Positions 33,865 through 43,107 of a stretch of DNA of 64,000 bases are shown in pieces. The position numbers and the translations under genes are program-made. Origin of the DNA: JAUIET01 sp039111475 (GTDB lineage Bacteria; Pseudomonadota; Gammaproteobacteria; Pseudomonadales; JAUIET01); contig JBCCIP010000016.1 in assembly GCA_039111475.1 (NCBI GenBank), positions 48,231 to 112,230 on the forward strand. Reading direction: 5' to 3'. Within the stretch, counting starts at the first letter, position 1; the number at the start of each line of letters is the position of its first letter. The notes beneath the pieces are model-generated. The model was given only the letters and a program-made list of their open reading frames with translations, searched no databases and had not been told where the DNA came from.

Positions 33865-34344
33865 CTAATTCTCTCGCTTCCAGTGCCCACTGTGGCCACC
33901 ACTCTTCTCTAGTAGTTGGACTGCTTCGATTTGCATGCCTTTATCAACCGCTTTGCACATGTCATAGATAGTCAGTGCCGCAACAGAAGCAGCCGTCAGC
34001 GCCTCCATTTCTACGCCCGTCTTGCCATCAACCCTACAACAACTCGTGATGCGAACAGTGTCGCTAGCCTCCAACAATTCGAAATTGACACTAACCGATG
34101 TCAGCGGCAAAGGATGGCACAGAGGAATTAGATCACTGCACTTTTTTGCACCTTGAATAGCGGCGATTCGAGCAACCGCTAACACATCGCCCTTTTTGTG
34201 TCCGCCATTGGCAATCATAGCCAATGTTTCGCTTTGCATGTGCACATCAGCGCTGGCACGCGCTTCGCGCCGACTCACCGGCTTGTCGCCCACGTCCACC
34301 ATATGAGCATTGCCATAGTCATCAAAATGAGTAAAGTCGTTCAT
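33865..34344 (-). CDS. moaC: Cyclic pyranopterin monophosphate synthase MoaC
   Basis: Converts the MoaA product 3',8-cyclo-GTP to cyclic pyranopterin monophosphate. The 159 aa contain the catalytic regions KGDVLAVARIAAIQGAKK, LIPLCHPLPLTSV and GVEMEALTAASVAALT, then YDMCKAVDKGM with the catalytic Lys/Asp. It follows the MBL hydrolase gene by 9 bases and abuts moaD. Standard family length. Confidence 0.97.
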   Translation of the reverse strand: MNDFTHFDDYGNAHMVDVGDKPVSRREARASADVHMQSETLAMIANGGHKKGDVLAVARIAAIQGAKKCSDLIPLCHPLPLTSVSVNFELLEASDTVRITSCCRVDGKTGVEMEALTAASVAALTIYDMCKAVDKGMQIEAVQLLEKSGGHSGHWKREN

Positions 34345-34353
34345 AGCCCTACC

Positions 34354-35439
34354 TTAAACCATTTGCGGAGCATCGTCTCCCCGATAGGAATCAGGAAGGG
34401 TTTTATCGGGCAAATCCACATCATTCGTTTGGTACCAGTACAGCCCATCCGCGCGTAATTCTCGTTGCAATAGGCCGCGTTGCATCAATAGGTGCAAATG
34501 CGCCAGACATTCACCCTGAGCCATGCCCAGCTGACTGTCATCCAGAGTCCGCTTGAAGATAACTGGCAGTAATTCAGGCAGGGTCTTGGCAGTTACACAG
34601 GCCTGCTGCAAAGCCAGCATATGGTCTTCATGATGTGAAACTAGCTGCTGTACGCGCTCATGCAGCCCATAAAATGGTCGATTGTGTGATGGCAGTACTA
34701 AGGTGTCTTCGGGTAGAACCAGAAATTCCTTAAGCGTTCTTATCCAGTCAGCCAATGGGTTAGCTTCTGGCTCCATAGGCATCACGCTTACGTTGGAGGT
34801 GATACTGGCAATGATCTGATCACCTGATAGCAAAACTCCAATTTCGTCGCAATAGAGACAAGCATGTTCTGGCGAGTGTCCCTCACCAATCATTACTTTC
34901 CAGTCTCGGCCACCAATGCTCAACACATCACCGGCCCGCATTCTGTTATAGGCCATCGGTAAGGGTTCGACCATATGCGACATACGAAATTTACTGTTTC
35001 TTGCCGCTTCAATGCGTTGTTCTGAACTGGCGTTGCGCCGCATATACTGCTCGGTTGTCCAACTTAAACCATCGGGTATCCCGTACATCACTCTAGCTGC
35101 ATAGAACTCTGCTCGCGTCATGTGCAAGCGGGCAGCAAATTTCTCGCATAACCAGCCTGATTGACCAACATGATCGGGGTGCATGTGAGTTACCACCACA
35201 CGACTGACTGAATTAACGTTTAATTCGCCGTCAAATATCTGCTGCCAGTGTTTCTGTATGTCGTTGCTGCGCATGCCCGTATCAACGATCACCCAGCTAT
35301 CACCGTCTTCCAGTAAGTAAAGATTTATGTGATCCAAGGCAAGAGGTAGCGGCATTCGTAGCCAAAAAACACCTGCGGACACTGGCATAACCGTGCCAAA
35401 TTCAGGGATAGTGTCGAATGGAAAGCGAAGCGTATTCAA
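34354..35439 (-). CDS. MBL-fold metallo-hydrolase
   Basis: A 361-aa metallo-beta-lactamase-fold protein. The zinc motif THMHPDH is at residues 84-90 (H85, H87, D89, H90). A further metal ligand is expected in EGHSPEHACLY (near 190), and LSGDQIIASIT (near 210) is the metal-bridging Asp region. The last 90 residues (LEDTLVLPSHNRPFYG onward) look like the winged-helix C-terminal domain common in hydroxyacylglutathione-hydrolase-like proteins. First gene of the moaCDE operon; the link to molybdenum cofactor synthesis is positional only. Substrate unknown. Confidence 0.9.
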   Translation of the reverse strand: MNTLRFPFDTIPEFGTVMPVSAGVFWLRMPLPLALDHINLYLLEDGDSWVIVDTGMRSNDIQKHWQQIFDGELNVNSVSRVVVTHMHPDHVGQSGWLCEKFAARLHMTRAEFYAARVMYGIPDGLSWTTEQYMRRNASSEQRIEAARNSKFRMSHMVEPLPMAYNRMRAGDVLSIGGRDWKVMIGEGHSPEHACLYCDEIGVLLSGDQIIASITSNVSVMPMEPEANPLADWIRTLKEFLVLPEDTLVLPSHNRPFYGLHERVQQLVSHHEDHMLALQQACVTAKTLPELLPVIFKRTLDDSQLGMAQGECLAHLHLLMQRGLLQRELRADGLYWYQTNDVDLPDKTLPDSYRGDDAPQMV

Positions 35440-35690
35440 AAGCGGTCTGTCCTCGGGCCGGGCCTATTATCGCTCATTTTGTGGTCCGCAGCCTATTGCG
35501 AATCCTTCATTGCATTCCGCATCGAATGATGATCTGGCGCTGCGGCTCATAGCCAATTTCAAGCAGCAGGGGTTTTGGATTCAGTCGTCCTGACATGTGC
35601 ATCTCTGCTTCTGCAAATTCACGTCGTCGCTTTTCGAAACCAACAAATAGCAGAATGTTTTCAGTAGCAAAACAGGATGTACCGCAGGTA
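35440..35690. other. Intergenic region, no gene supported
   Basis: 251 bases between the MBL hydrolase gene (-) and the end of the FAD oxidoreductase gene (-). It must hold the promoter of the MBL-moa operon. One plus-strand frame ends at 35593 and one minus-strand frame spans it, but neither has a good start, ribosome site or recognisable protein. No tRNA or strong terminator is seen. Confidence 0.5.
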
Positions 35691-37382
35691 TTAACTGTTT
35701 TTTCGGATATGCTCGACGGCCTGGTAAGCAAACGTCATGGCGGATGCGATAGTCGCGCCTGCGCCAGGGTAAGAGTCGCCGAATACCGCACCGGAGCAAT
35801 TACCGGTCGCGTAAAGTCCGCTGATTAATCCTCCTTGGTTGTCGAATACTTGGGCGTTCTCATCACACTTCAGGCCGCCTTTGGTGCTCAAGTCGCCCGG
35901 ATAGATTCGAAGCGCGTAGTACGGCCCCTTGCTGAGTGGTGCAAGACTTGGGTTGGGTGTAACGCGCGGGTCGGCATAATAGCGATCGTGCAAACTTTCG
36001 CCACGCAGGAAATCCCTGTCATGCCCGTCTACGGCAAACTTATTGAACCGCCGCACAGTTTGCTCAAGATTCACCGCATTTATGTGCAGTTTTCCAGCGA
36101 GCTCCTTCAGCGTTCCAGCCTTGACCAGAAAGTTATCATTTAGCAGATCGGCTTCCAGGGCAGAATCAGGCTGTGCCTTTGCCGGCCCAATCGGGCCAAC
36201 CGGGTATCGCTGCCGATAGTTGGCATCAATAATCATGAAGCATGGCAAGCAGTTTCCTTCTCTGGCGTGCACTTGCAACTGAATTTTGGTTAGCTCTTCG
36301 TAAGGCTTTGCTTCATTTACAAAGCGTCGGCCATCCGAGTTGACGAAAATACTCCCTGGCATGGACTTGCCTGAAATCAGAGCTTCTGCAACACCGTCTG
36401 GCCGAATATAGGTAGGCGTCCACCAGGCGCAGTGCATATGCTCAAATGCAGCTCCAATGCGAGCGCCTAACGCCACCGCATCGCCAGTGTCTCCGTCCGA
36501 GGCAGCTGTCCAGTCACCAGTCACGAACTTGTATTGGTAGTTCTGGCGTAGCTTGGTATTTTTGGCGAATCCTCCGGAGGCTAAAATGACACCTCTTCTT
36601 GCTTTAATGGTTTTTAACTGACCATCCAGCTTTATCGCAACACCACGCACGTTGCCGTTCTTGCTTTGCAGTAATTTAAGAACTCTTGCGTTACACCAGA
36701 CAGGAACATTTTTCTCGAGCAGTGACTTTCTCAGCCTGATGACCAGTGCCCTTCCCATGGTTTGGCGCCTGTCCTCGCGACTGCGCAGTCGCTGAGGAAC
36801 ATCCAACCAATAACCAAGCAGGCGTTTGACTAAAATAAGATACGCATTCGCCTTAAACTTTGCGATGCTCTGGCCTTCCACAGCTGTGACCGCAAAACGG
36901 TTCAAAATGCCTTGGTTTGCAGGTTTTCTAACACTATCAATGTGTTCTCCGATGGATCGAATCGAAATCGGCTCAGGTTCCATGGAGCGACCTCCTTGTT
37001 TGAAACCTTCAAACTCGGGGTAGTAATCCATGTATTCCGGCATCGGTGCGTAACGAACATGCGTCTGCTCGCGCAGAAGCTGCAACATTTTAGGGCCAGC
37101 GTCAATGAAAGCCTGCAAGCGCGATTGCGAGACATGGCCGGCGACTTTCTGAATGTATTTGAAGCCGTCAGCTTCGGAGTCTTTTATTCCTACCTCGGCT
37201 ATTTGCTTGTTTGCGGGTATCCAAACAACACCGCCAGACATGGCGGTTGTGCCGCCCCACTGCTCTGTCTTTTCAAGGACAATACTCTCCATATCGGCGA
37301 GCGACGCAAATAGGCCAGCACTCATTCCACCTGCACCACTTCCTACAACGACGACATCCGTCTCGAAGTTCCAATCTGCCAC
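35691..37382 (-). CDS. FAD-dependent oxidoreductase, 3-ketosteroid delta1-dehydrogenase-like
   Basis: Flavoprotein of the FAD-binding succinate dehydrogenase/KstD group, about 563 aa. The Rossmann motif DVVVVGSGAGGMSAG lies near residues 10-24 and EKTEQWGGTTAMSGG binds FAD further on. YYALRIYPGDLSTKGGL and GDSYPGAGATIASAM near the C-terminus are family-typical. I place the start at the GTG at 37382: AGGGA lies about 8 bases upstream and the sequence VADWNFETDVVV is the family opening, whereas the longer frame overlaps the KASIII gene. It lies 20 bases downstream of that gene. Likely delta1-dehydrogenation of a ketosteroid or similar enone; substrate unknown. Confidence 0.85.
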   Translation of the reverse strand: MADWNFETDVVVVGSGAGGMSAGLFASLADMESIVLEKTEQWGGTTAMSGGVVWIPANKQIAEVGIKDSEADGFKYIQKVAGHVSQSRLQAFIDAGPKMLQLLREQTHVRYAPMPEYMDYYPEFEGFKQGGRSMEPEPISIRSIGEHIDSVRKPANQGILNRFAVTAVEGQSIAKFKANAYLILVKRLLGYWLDVPQRLRSREDRRQTMGRALVIRLRKSLLEKNVPVWCNARVLKLLQSKNGNVRGVAIKLDGQLKTIKARRGVILASGGFAKNTKLRQNYQYKFVTGDWTAASDGDTGDAVALGARIGAAFEHMHCAWWTPTYIRPDGVAEALISGKSMPGSIFVNSDGRRFVNEAKPYEELTKIQLQVHAREGNCLPCFMIIDANYRQRYPVGPIGPAKAQPDSALEADLLNDNFLVKAGTLKELAGKLHINAVNLEQTVRRFNKFAVDGHDRDFLRGESLHDRYYADPRVTPNPSLAPLSKGPYYALRIYPGDLSTKGGLKCDENAQVFDNQGGLISGLYATGNCSGAVFGDSYPGAGATIASAMTFAYQAVEHIRKNS

Positions 37383-37402
37383 GTCGTAGTCCCTGCTATT
37401 TC

Positions 37403-38524
37403 TTAATTCTTTTGAACAATAACGCTGCCCACCGAGTAGCCAGCGCCAAAAGAACATATTACGCCTACTTCACCACTGCTCAAATCTTCATTATGTAAAT
37501 GAAATGCAATGATTGAGCCGGCGGAACTTGTATTTGCGTAGCGGTCAAGAATAACTGGCGCTTCCTCTGCTGTTGCCTCGCGGCCCAGAACGCGCTTGCT
37601 CACAAGTTGATTCATGCTCAGGTTGGCTTGATGCAACCACATTCGCTTGCAATCCTGGTTAGATATTCCTAAATCAGACAAATGCTGGACTATCTGCTCG
37701 GCAACCATTGGGCAAACTTCCTTGAACACCTTGCGACCGTTCTGTACAAAAAGCTTGTCCACGGCACCCACGCCGGATTTGTCTCCGCGATTGAGGAAAC
37801 CAAAATTATTGCGGATATTGTTTGAGTAAACTGTTTTCAAACGGCTACCAAGAATACGGTAACCTGCGCTGTCGCCCGTTCGAAGAATCACGGCCGTGCA
37901 AGCGTCACCAAAAATAAAGTGACTATCACGATCGCGAAAATTGAGGTGTCCTGAACATATTTCGGGATTCACCATCAGCACAGTTCGCGCACTGTTGTTT
38001 CTAATGGCATCAACCCCGGTCTGAATGCCAAAAGTCGCTGAGGAACACGCCACGTTCATATCAAACGCATAACCATCAATACCAAGTGCCGCTTGAACCT
38101 CAACCGCAACCGCCGGATAGGGCCGTTGCAGATTTGAACACGCGACTATAACGGCATCGATTTCTCCCGCAGCGATACCAGCTTGATCCATAGCCTGCTG
38201 AGCGGCGCTAACCGACATTTCGCACTGAATGGAATGCTCGTCATTACTTCGGTCGGGTAATTCAGGGCACATGCGATCTGGATCAACTATGCCGCTACGA
38301 TTCATTACATAACGGCTATGAATTCCTGAGGCTTTCTCAATAAATTCAGTGCTGGATGCTTCCAAAGCCCGAAGTTCTCCAGATTCTATCTCATCTGCAT
38401 AAGCTGAATTGTACTGTTGCACATAGCTATTAAAAGCGTGCACCAATTCCTCATTAGTAACCGATTCGCCTGGCGTATACAATCCGGTACCGATAATAGA
38501 AACCGCCTCTGTATTGTTATTCAT
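37403..38524 (-). CDS. Beta-ketoacyl-ACP synthase III family protein (FabH2-like)
   Basis: Thiolase-fold condensing enzyme of 373 aa, about 55 longer than E. coli FabH, close to the length of the P. aeruginosa PA3286-type synthase that condenses medium-chain acyl-CoA with malonyl-ACP. The catalytic triad is visible: C160 (NVACSSATF), H298 (WLHQANLS) and N331 (RYANTSSAG). An extra N-terminal stretch (FNSYVQQYNSAYADEIESGE) is the insert relative to FabH. Its partner downstream is the ketosteroid-dehydrogenase-like flavoprotein. Role in fatty-acid initiation versus secondary metabolism cannot be told from sequence. Confidence 0.88.
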   Translation of the reverse strand: MNNNTEAVSIIGTGLYTPGESVTNEELVHAFNSYVQQYNSAYADEIESGELRALEASSTEFIEKASGIHSRYVMNRSGIVDPDRMCPELPDRSNDEHSIQCEMSVSAAQQAMDQAGIAAGEIDAVIVACSNLQRPYPAVAVEVQAALGIDGYAFDMNVACSSATFGIQTGVDAIRNNSARTVLMVNPEICSGHLNFRDRDSHFIFGDACTAVILRTGDSAGYRILGSRLKTVYSNNIRNNFGFLNRGDKSGVGAVDKLFVQNGRKVFKEVCPMVAEQIVQHLSDLGISNQDCKRMWLHQANLSMNQLVSKRVLGREATAEEAPVILDRYANTSSAGSIIAFHLHNEDLSSGEVGVICSFGAGYSVGSVIVQKN

Positions 38525-38587
38525 GGTTGCTGCCGTACCTTATCCTGCCTGCGTACATTCAGTACTGTGACCCTGTCAGATTCTACA

Positions 38588-40498
38588 CTATTGTGCACTG
38601 TTCTTATCCTCAAGTTCGTACCAGCGCTCTGTTAATTGTTCCAGAGATGTCTGCGAAATTTCCAGCAGGTTAAGGCGTTCCGCGATAAACTCAGGTGAAT
38701 TTTTGTAAAACTGGCTGGCAAGAGTTTCTTTCTGCAGTTCCTCCACCTTTGTCTCCAGACCGGTGATACGCTCTGGCAAATCCCTGAGTTCGTGCTGTTC
38801 AGTAAAACTAAGCCCGCTTTTGCGCACCGAAGCCTTTCGAATTGCCGCTGCTGGTGCGGTAAGGTCTTCTTTGGTATCAGCAGCCCCCGGCGATGTATCC
38901 GCAACGGCCAAGCGCTGTTTTCTGGCATGCCAATCGGAAAAACCACCAACATACTCATTGATCTGATCGCCATGCTCGAACACCAACACACTGGTAACGA
39001 CGTTGTCCAAAAGCTGGCGATCATGGCTGACCAGAAGAAGCGTTCCATCAAACTCCACCAATCTGTTTTCGAGCGCTTCTAACATCTCGAAATCGAGATC
39101 GTTGCTGGGTTCGTCCAGCACTAACAAGTTGCAGGAACGGGTGAACAATTTGGCCAGCAATACACGATTGCATTCTCCACCAGATAGCGCGCGAATTTTT
39201 GTTCGTGAGCGCTTGGGAGCGAACAAGAATTGTTGCAGATACGAGATAATGTGGCGCTCACGGCCACCCACATTAACGAATTCTTTACCACCAGCAACAA
39301 ACTCAGCAACAGACAAATTGCCATCGAGGTCTTTGCGCAGTTGATCAAGATACGCAGGCTGCAGTCCACTGCCCAGTTTCACGCTGCCAGAATCAGCTTC
39401 CAGATTCCCCAAAAGCAAACCTAACAATGTAGACTTTCCAACCCCATTATTGCCAATGATTCCAATCCTGTCACCGCGCATAACGCGCAAACTGAAGTCA
39501 GTAACAACGTGCTCATCGCCATAGCTCTTGTTCAGCTTACGCGCTTCGATAACCTTGCGTCCTGATTGTTCGCCTTCAGAGACTGAGATCTGCGCGCGCC
39601 CCTGCCGGTTAACGCGTTCCTTCCGCAGCGCTCGCATGGCCTCTAAAGAGCGTACCCGTCCTTCGTTTCTGGTTCGTCTTGCTTTAATACCTTGGCGAAT
39701 CCACCGCTCTTCCTGTGCCAATTTCTTATCGAACAGCGCATTATGCCGGTCTTCCTCCTCATCGGCTTTTTCCTTAAAGCGCAAATATTGTTGAAAGTCA
39801 GCGTCCCAGCTGAGCAATCGACCACGATCAATTTCAACAATTCTGCTGGCCAGCTTTTGCAGAAAGCTGCGGTCATGCGTGATCAGCACAATGCTGCCTT
39901 CAAACGCAGACAGTCTGTTTTCCAGCCATTCTATGGTGCTAATATCCAAATGGTTGGTAGGCTCGTCCAGCAGCAGTAAGTTGGGCGCAGACACCAGTGA
40001 TTTGGCCAGTGCAACTCTCCTGCGCCAACCTCCGGACAATGATCGCAGACTGTCTTTTCCATTCAGTCCAAACTCCGATAATACGGAATCCACTTGTTGC
40101 CGCGGAGTCCAGCCGCCGCCTTGTTCAATAGCATTTTGCAAACGTTCCATCTCGTTCAACGAGCGTGATGCATCAGACGATTCACTGAGCGCCTGATATT
40201 CATCAATTAAGGATTGAAGATTACCCAAGCCCTGCAGCACGAAATCGCTGATACTAATGTCATCATCAACGGGTAGCTCCTGAGCCAGCACGCTGACCCG
40301 CAAATGTTCAGCAATGTGTAGCTCACCTCTATCAAGTTCCTGTTGACCCAATAGAACACGCAGCAAAGTCGATTTTCCCGCGCCATTGCGGCCAATCAAA
40401 CCAATGCATTCTTTACGCTCAATACTGAAGTCAGCATTGTTTAGTATTACCTGGTCGGCAAATTCCAGTTGGGCGTTTTGTAGACGTATTAGGCTCAT
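38588..40498 (-). CDS. uup: ABC-F ATPase Uup
   Basis: Soluble ABC-F protein with two ATPase cassettes in one chain, 636 aa, matching E. coli Uup (635). Walker A motifs GRNGAGKST near 36 and GNNGVGKST near 345; signatures LSGGWRRRVALA and LSGGECNRVLLA; Walker B LLLLDEPTNHLD and LLVLDEPSNDLD. The inter-domain linker has KLAQEERWIRQGIKARRTRNEGRVR, an almost invariant Uup/EttA-type arm, and the C-terminal 90 residues form the DNA-binding coiled coil of Uup. Uup acts in transposon excision, DNA branch processing and ribosome function. Divergent from uppP. Confidence 0.95.
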   Translation of the reverse strand: MSLIRLQNAQLEFADQVILNNADFSIERKECIGLIGRNGAGKSTLLRVLLGQQELDRGELHIAEHLRVSVLAQELPVDDDISISDFVLQGLGNLQSLIDEYQALSESSDASRSLNEMERLQNAIEQGGGWTPRQQVDSVLSEFGLNGKDSLRSLSGGWRRRVALAKSLVSAPNLLLLDEPTNHLDISTIEWLENRLSAFEGSIVLITHDRSFLQKLASRIVEIDRGRLLSWDADFQQYLRFKEKADEEEDRHNALFDKKLAQEERWIRQGIKARRTRNEGRVRSLEAMRALRKERVNRQGRAQISVSEGEQSGRKVIEARKLNKSYGDEHVVTDFSLRVMRGDRIGIIGNNGVGKSTLLGLLLGNLEADSGSVKLGSGLQPAYLDQLRKDLDGNLSVAEFVAGGKEFVNVGGRERHIISYLQQFLFAPKRSRTKIRALSGGECNRVLLAKLFTRSCNLLVLDEPSNDLDFEMLEALENRLVEFDGTLLLVSHDRQLLDNVVTSVLVFEHGDQINEYVGGFSDWHARKQRLAVADTSPGAADTKEDLTAPAAAIRKASVRKSGLSFTEQHELRDLPERITGLETKVEELQKETLASQFYKNSPEFIAERLNLLEISQTSLEQLTERWYELEDKNSAQ

Positions 40499-40569
40499 AC
40501 CGACAAATTATACAGAAGCCCTGAACAAGCTTTGCTACTCTTACAGTTTGTTGAACGATATTGTGCGTT

Positions 40570-41349
40570 ATGGACATTATTGAAGCCATTATTCTCGGCA
40601 TTGTGCAGGGACTGACTGAGTTTTTACCTGTTAGCAGCAGCGGTCACATTGAGCTGGGCAAAGCGGTGCTCGGAACTGAGGACGTTGGGATCGATTTTAC
40701 TGTGCTGGTGCACGTTGCTACCGCACTTGCCTCTGTACTGGTTTTTCGCAAAGATATCAGCGAGCTAATCCAGGGCATGCTGAAATTGCGTTATAACGAT
40801 TCCTGGGAATACAGTCTCAAGTTAATTGTGGCTTCGGTTCCGGTTGCAATTGTTGGTCTGTTTTTTAAGGATGAAGTGGAGAGCCTTTTTCATGGCAATC
40901 TAACGCTGGTCGGCAGTATGTTGATTGTCACGGCAGCACTTCTTCTGCTAACCACTTTAATCAAGGGCACAGGCCGTTCTATCGGCTGGCACCATGCCGT
41001 CATTATTGGTATCGCACAGATGTTTGCCGTGATGCCAGGAATATCGCGCTCAGGGGCTACGATAGCGACTGCCCTGCTGATGCAGGTAGACCGGGCAAAG
41101 GCTGCCAAGTTTTCGTTTCTTATGGTGCTTATCCCAATTTTTGGTCAAGCGCTGCTGGACGGAATAGACATCTATAAAGACCCATCATTGTGGTCTCTGG
41201 GGCTGAGCGTAAGCCTGGCCGGCTTTATTGCCGCATTTCTCTCTGGCTTGTTCGCTTGCACTCTGATGTTGCGCATTGTTCAGCAAGGTAAATTGTATTA
41301 CTTCAGTGCTTATTGCTTACTTGTGGGTCTGGTCGCAATATTCGGCTAG
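40570..41349 (+). CDS. uppP: Undecaprenyl-diphosphatase UppP (BacA)
   Basis: Inner-membrane enzyme that dephosphorylates undecaprenyl diphosphate to recycle the cell-wall lipid carrier; over-expression gives bacitracin resistance. The ATG at 40570 gives 259 aa, with several membrane helices. Catalytic motifs: QGLTEFLPVSSSGH (residues 14-27) and MPGISRSGATIAT near 160. The frame opens 9 bases earlier at a TTG, but MDIIEAIILG is the family start. Single gene, convergent with aceK across 21 bases. Confidence 0.97.
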   Translation: MDIIEAIILGIVQGLTEFLPVSSSGHIELGKAVLGTEDVGIDFTVLVHVATALASVLVFRKDISELIQGMLKLRYNDSWEYSLKLIVASVPVAIVGLFFKDEVESLFHGNLTLVGSMLIVTAALLLLTTLIKGTGRSIGWHHAVIIGIAQMFAVMPGISRSGATIATALLMQVDRAKAAKFSFLMVLIPIFGQALLDGIDIYKDPSLWSLGLSVSLAGFIAAFLSGLFACTLMLRIVQQGKLYYFSAYCLLVGLVAIFG

Positions 41350-41370
41350 CGATTGGGCCGAGTTTGAAGG

Positions 41371-43107
41371 CTAACGCTGCTGAAATCGTTTGATTCGCCT
41401 ATAAGGATAGACGCTCTCCACCGTGCCACTGGCTATCTTCTCTTGCATTGCTTGCCAGAAACGATAGTCGTACAAATCGTCGTGCAATTCTTCGAATATT
41501 TTCCTGGCAGTTGCATTGCCTGTGAAAAACAGGCGGAACTCTTCGGGAAACACATCGTTATCAGCAACACTGTACCAAGGCGTGCTCGCCATGGCCTGCT
41601 CTTCAGTTTTGGGTTCAGGAATTGCCCGAAAGTTGCACTCTTCCATTAGGCATATTTCATCGTAATCATAAAACACCACGCGGCCATGCCGTGTTACACC
41701 GAAATTTTTGAGCAGCATATCGCCAGGAAAAATATTGGCGCCTGCCATTTGTTTAATCGCATTGCCGTATTCATCGATAACGTCGCGAATCTCTTCGTCG
41801 TTTTTACCCGGTAAGAACAAATTGAGAGGGATCATGCGCCGTTCTACATAACAGTGACGGAGCCTAAGGATATTGCCATTCTCTTCCAGTAATGAAGGAA
41901 CTTCTTTTCTAAGTTCTTCCAATAATTCATCGGAGAATCGTCGACGGTCAAACACCAGATTATCAAACTCCTGAGTGTCGGCCATTCGGCCCGCACGCTC
42001 ACGCAGCTTAACCAAGGTGTATTTTTCTTTGACTTCATCGCGAGTCATAGATTTTGGCGGCGTAAATCGGTCTTTGATCACCTTGAAAACGTAATTGAAG
42101 GACGGCAGTGTGAAGACCAACATCACCATACCTTTGATGCCAGGTGCAATTACAAATTGATCTTGTGCTTTTTTTATCTGCCGGACTGAGTAGCGCACAA
42201 ATTCTGTCTTTGCATGCTTTGGAAAGCCTATCGCGGCGTACATTTCAAACACGGGCTTACGCGGTATAAAACTGCGCAAAAACGCCACGTATTGTGACGG
42301 TTGATCGGTATACACCATAAAGTAAGTGCGCGTGAAACTGAAGACGATGCTGATATCACTGCTGTCCAGCAGCAAAGTATCAACGTACAACTTCCTGTTG
42401 GTGTCATTTGCGTGCAAGATTGGCATTACGAATGGGTAGATCTGGCCAAGACATAATGTTCTGCCTACCAAATAAGCGGCTTTATTTCGGAAGAACAGGC
42501 TGCGTAACACCTGCACCTCAACATCGTCCGCGGTGGCGCCGGCAGGCAATTTCGGTATCAGATCGCGTTGAATGACCTTCTGAATGAAGTCCACGTCCCG
42601 GTCCAAATCCTCAAAATCGTTCTCCAGACCACTGTCTTCTATCAGCTGAGACAACAATTCCCTGGCGGGTATAGACCCTGAATACGAGCGGTAGATATTG
42701 TCGTCAACCTCTAGCCCTACTGGTGCGGTAGAGTGATCGGCAAACGCAAACTTATCCCTAATCACGCGGTGCTGAAAAATATGGCAGTAAACAGAATTGT
42801 AGAAGCTTTCAACAACCTCTATGTTGCGATGATTTTCAATCAGAGGTACAAATTTTGTCTTAACCTCAGCCCACAATTGTGGGTCTTCCAGATTGCTATC
42901 AACCGTTGTTCTGGCCAGCTCAACAACCTGGGCAATTTTTTGCTGGTATAGCGTTTGCCGACGCTGCTGTGCGTCATGCACGTCATGCCACGCGGCATTC
43001 TCGAAACGAACGTGGGCGCCCAGTGTAAGGTTAAGGTAGTCGGCAAAAAAGGAGTCGAAGCCATTAACAATCAACTGCGCCAGGCGAAAAGCCCTTGCGC
43101 GAATCAT
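41371..43107 (-). CDS. aceK: Isocitrate dehydrogenase kinase/phosphatase AceK
   Basis: Bifunctional enzyme that phosphorylates and dephosphorylates isocitrate dehydrogenase, thereby directing isocitrate to the TCA cycle or the glyoxylate shunt. The 578 aa match the family. An N-terminal regulatory domain is followed by a kinase-like domain with MLLKNFGVTRHGRVVFYDYDEIC (near 455-480), the catalytic loop and DYDE metal site. The start overlaps the korB stop in an ATGA, so it is the last gene of the 2-oxoacid:ferredoxin oxidoreductase operon. In enterics aceK instead follows aceB and aceA; no isocitrate lyase or malate synthase gene is nearby. Confidence 0.97.
   Translation of the reverse strand: MIRARAFRLAQLIVNGFDSFFADYLNLTLGAHVRFENAAWHDVHDAQQRRQTLYQQKIAQVVELARTTVDSNLEDPQLWAEVKTKFVPLIENHRNIEVVESFYNSVYCHIFQHRVIRDKFAFADHSTAPVGLEVDDNIYRSYSGSIPARELLSQLIEDSGLENDFEDLDRDVDFIQKVIQRDLIPKLPAGATADDVEVQVLRSLFFRNKAAYLVGRTLCLGQIYPFVMPILHANDTNRKLYVDTLLLDSSDISIVFSFTRTYFMVYTDQPSQYVAFLRSFIPRKPVFEMYAAIGFPKHAKTEFVRYSVRQIKKAQDQFVIAPGIKGMVMLVFTLPSFNYVFKVIKDRFTPPKSMTRDEVKEKYTLVKLRERAGRMADTQEFDNLVFDRRRFSDELLEELRKEVPSLLEENGNILRLRHCYVERRMIPLNLFLPGKNDEEIRDVIDEYGNAIKQMAGANIFPGDMLLKNFGVTRHGRVVFYDYDEICLMEECNFRAIPEPKTEEQAMASTPWYSVADNDVFPEEFRLFFTGNATARKIFEELHDDLYDYRFWQAMQEKIASGTVESVYPYRRIKRFQQR

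Noticed and set aside
35393..35593. 66-aa plus-strand frame beside the MBL gene
   Set aside because: Its first half is antisense to the MBL hydrolase start; no known family and no good start codon in the intergenic half.
37383..37457. Upstream extension of the ketosteroid-dehydrogenase-like gene
   Set aside because: It would overlap the KASIII gene; the GTG at 37382 has a better ribosome site and family N-terminus.
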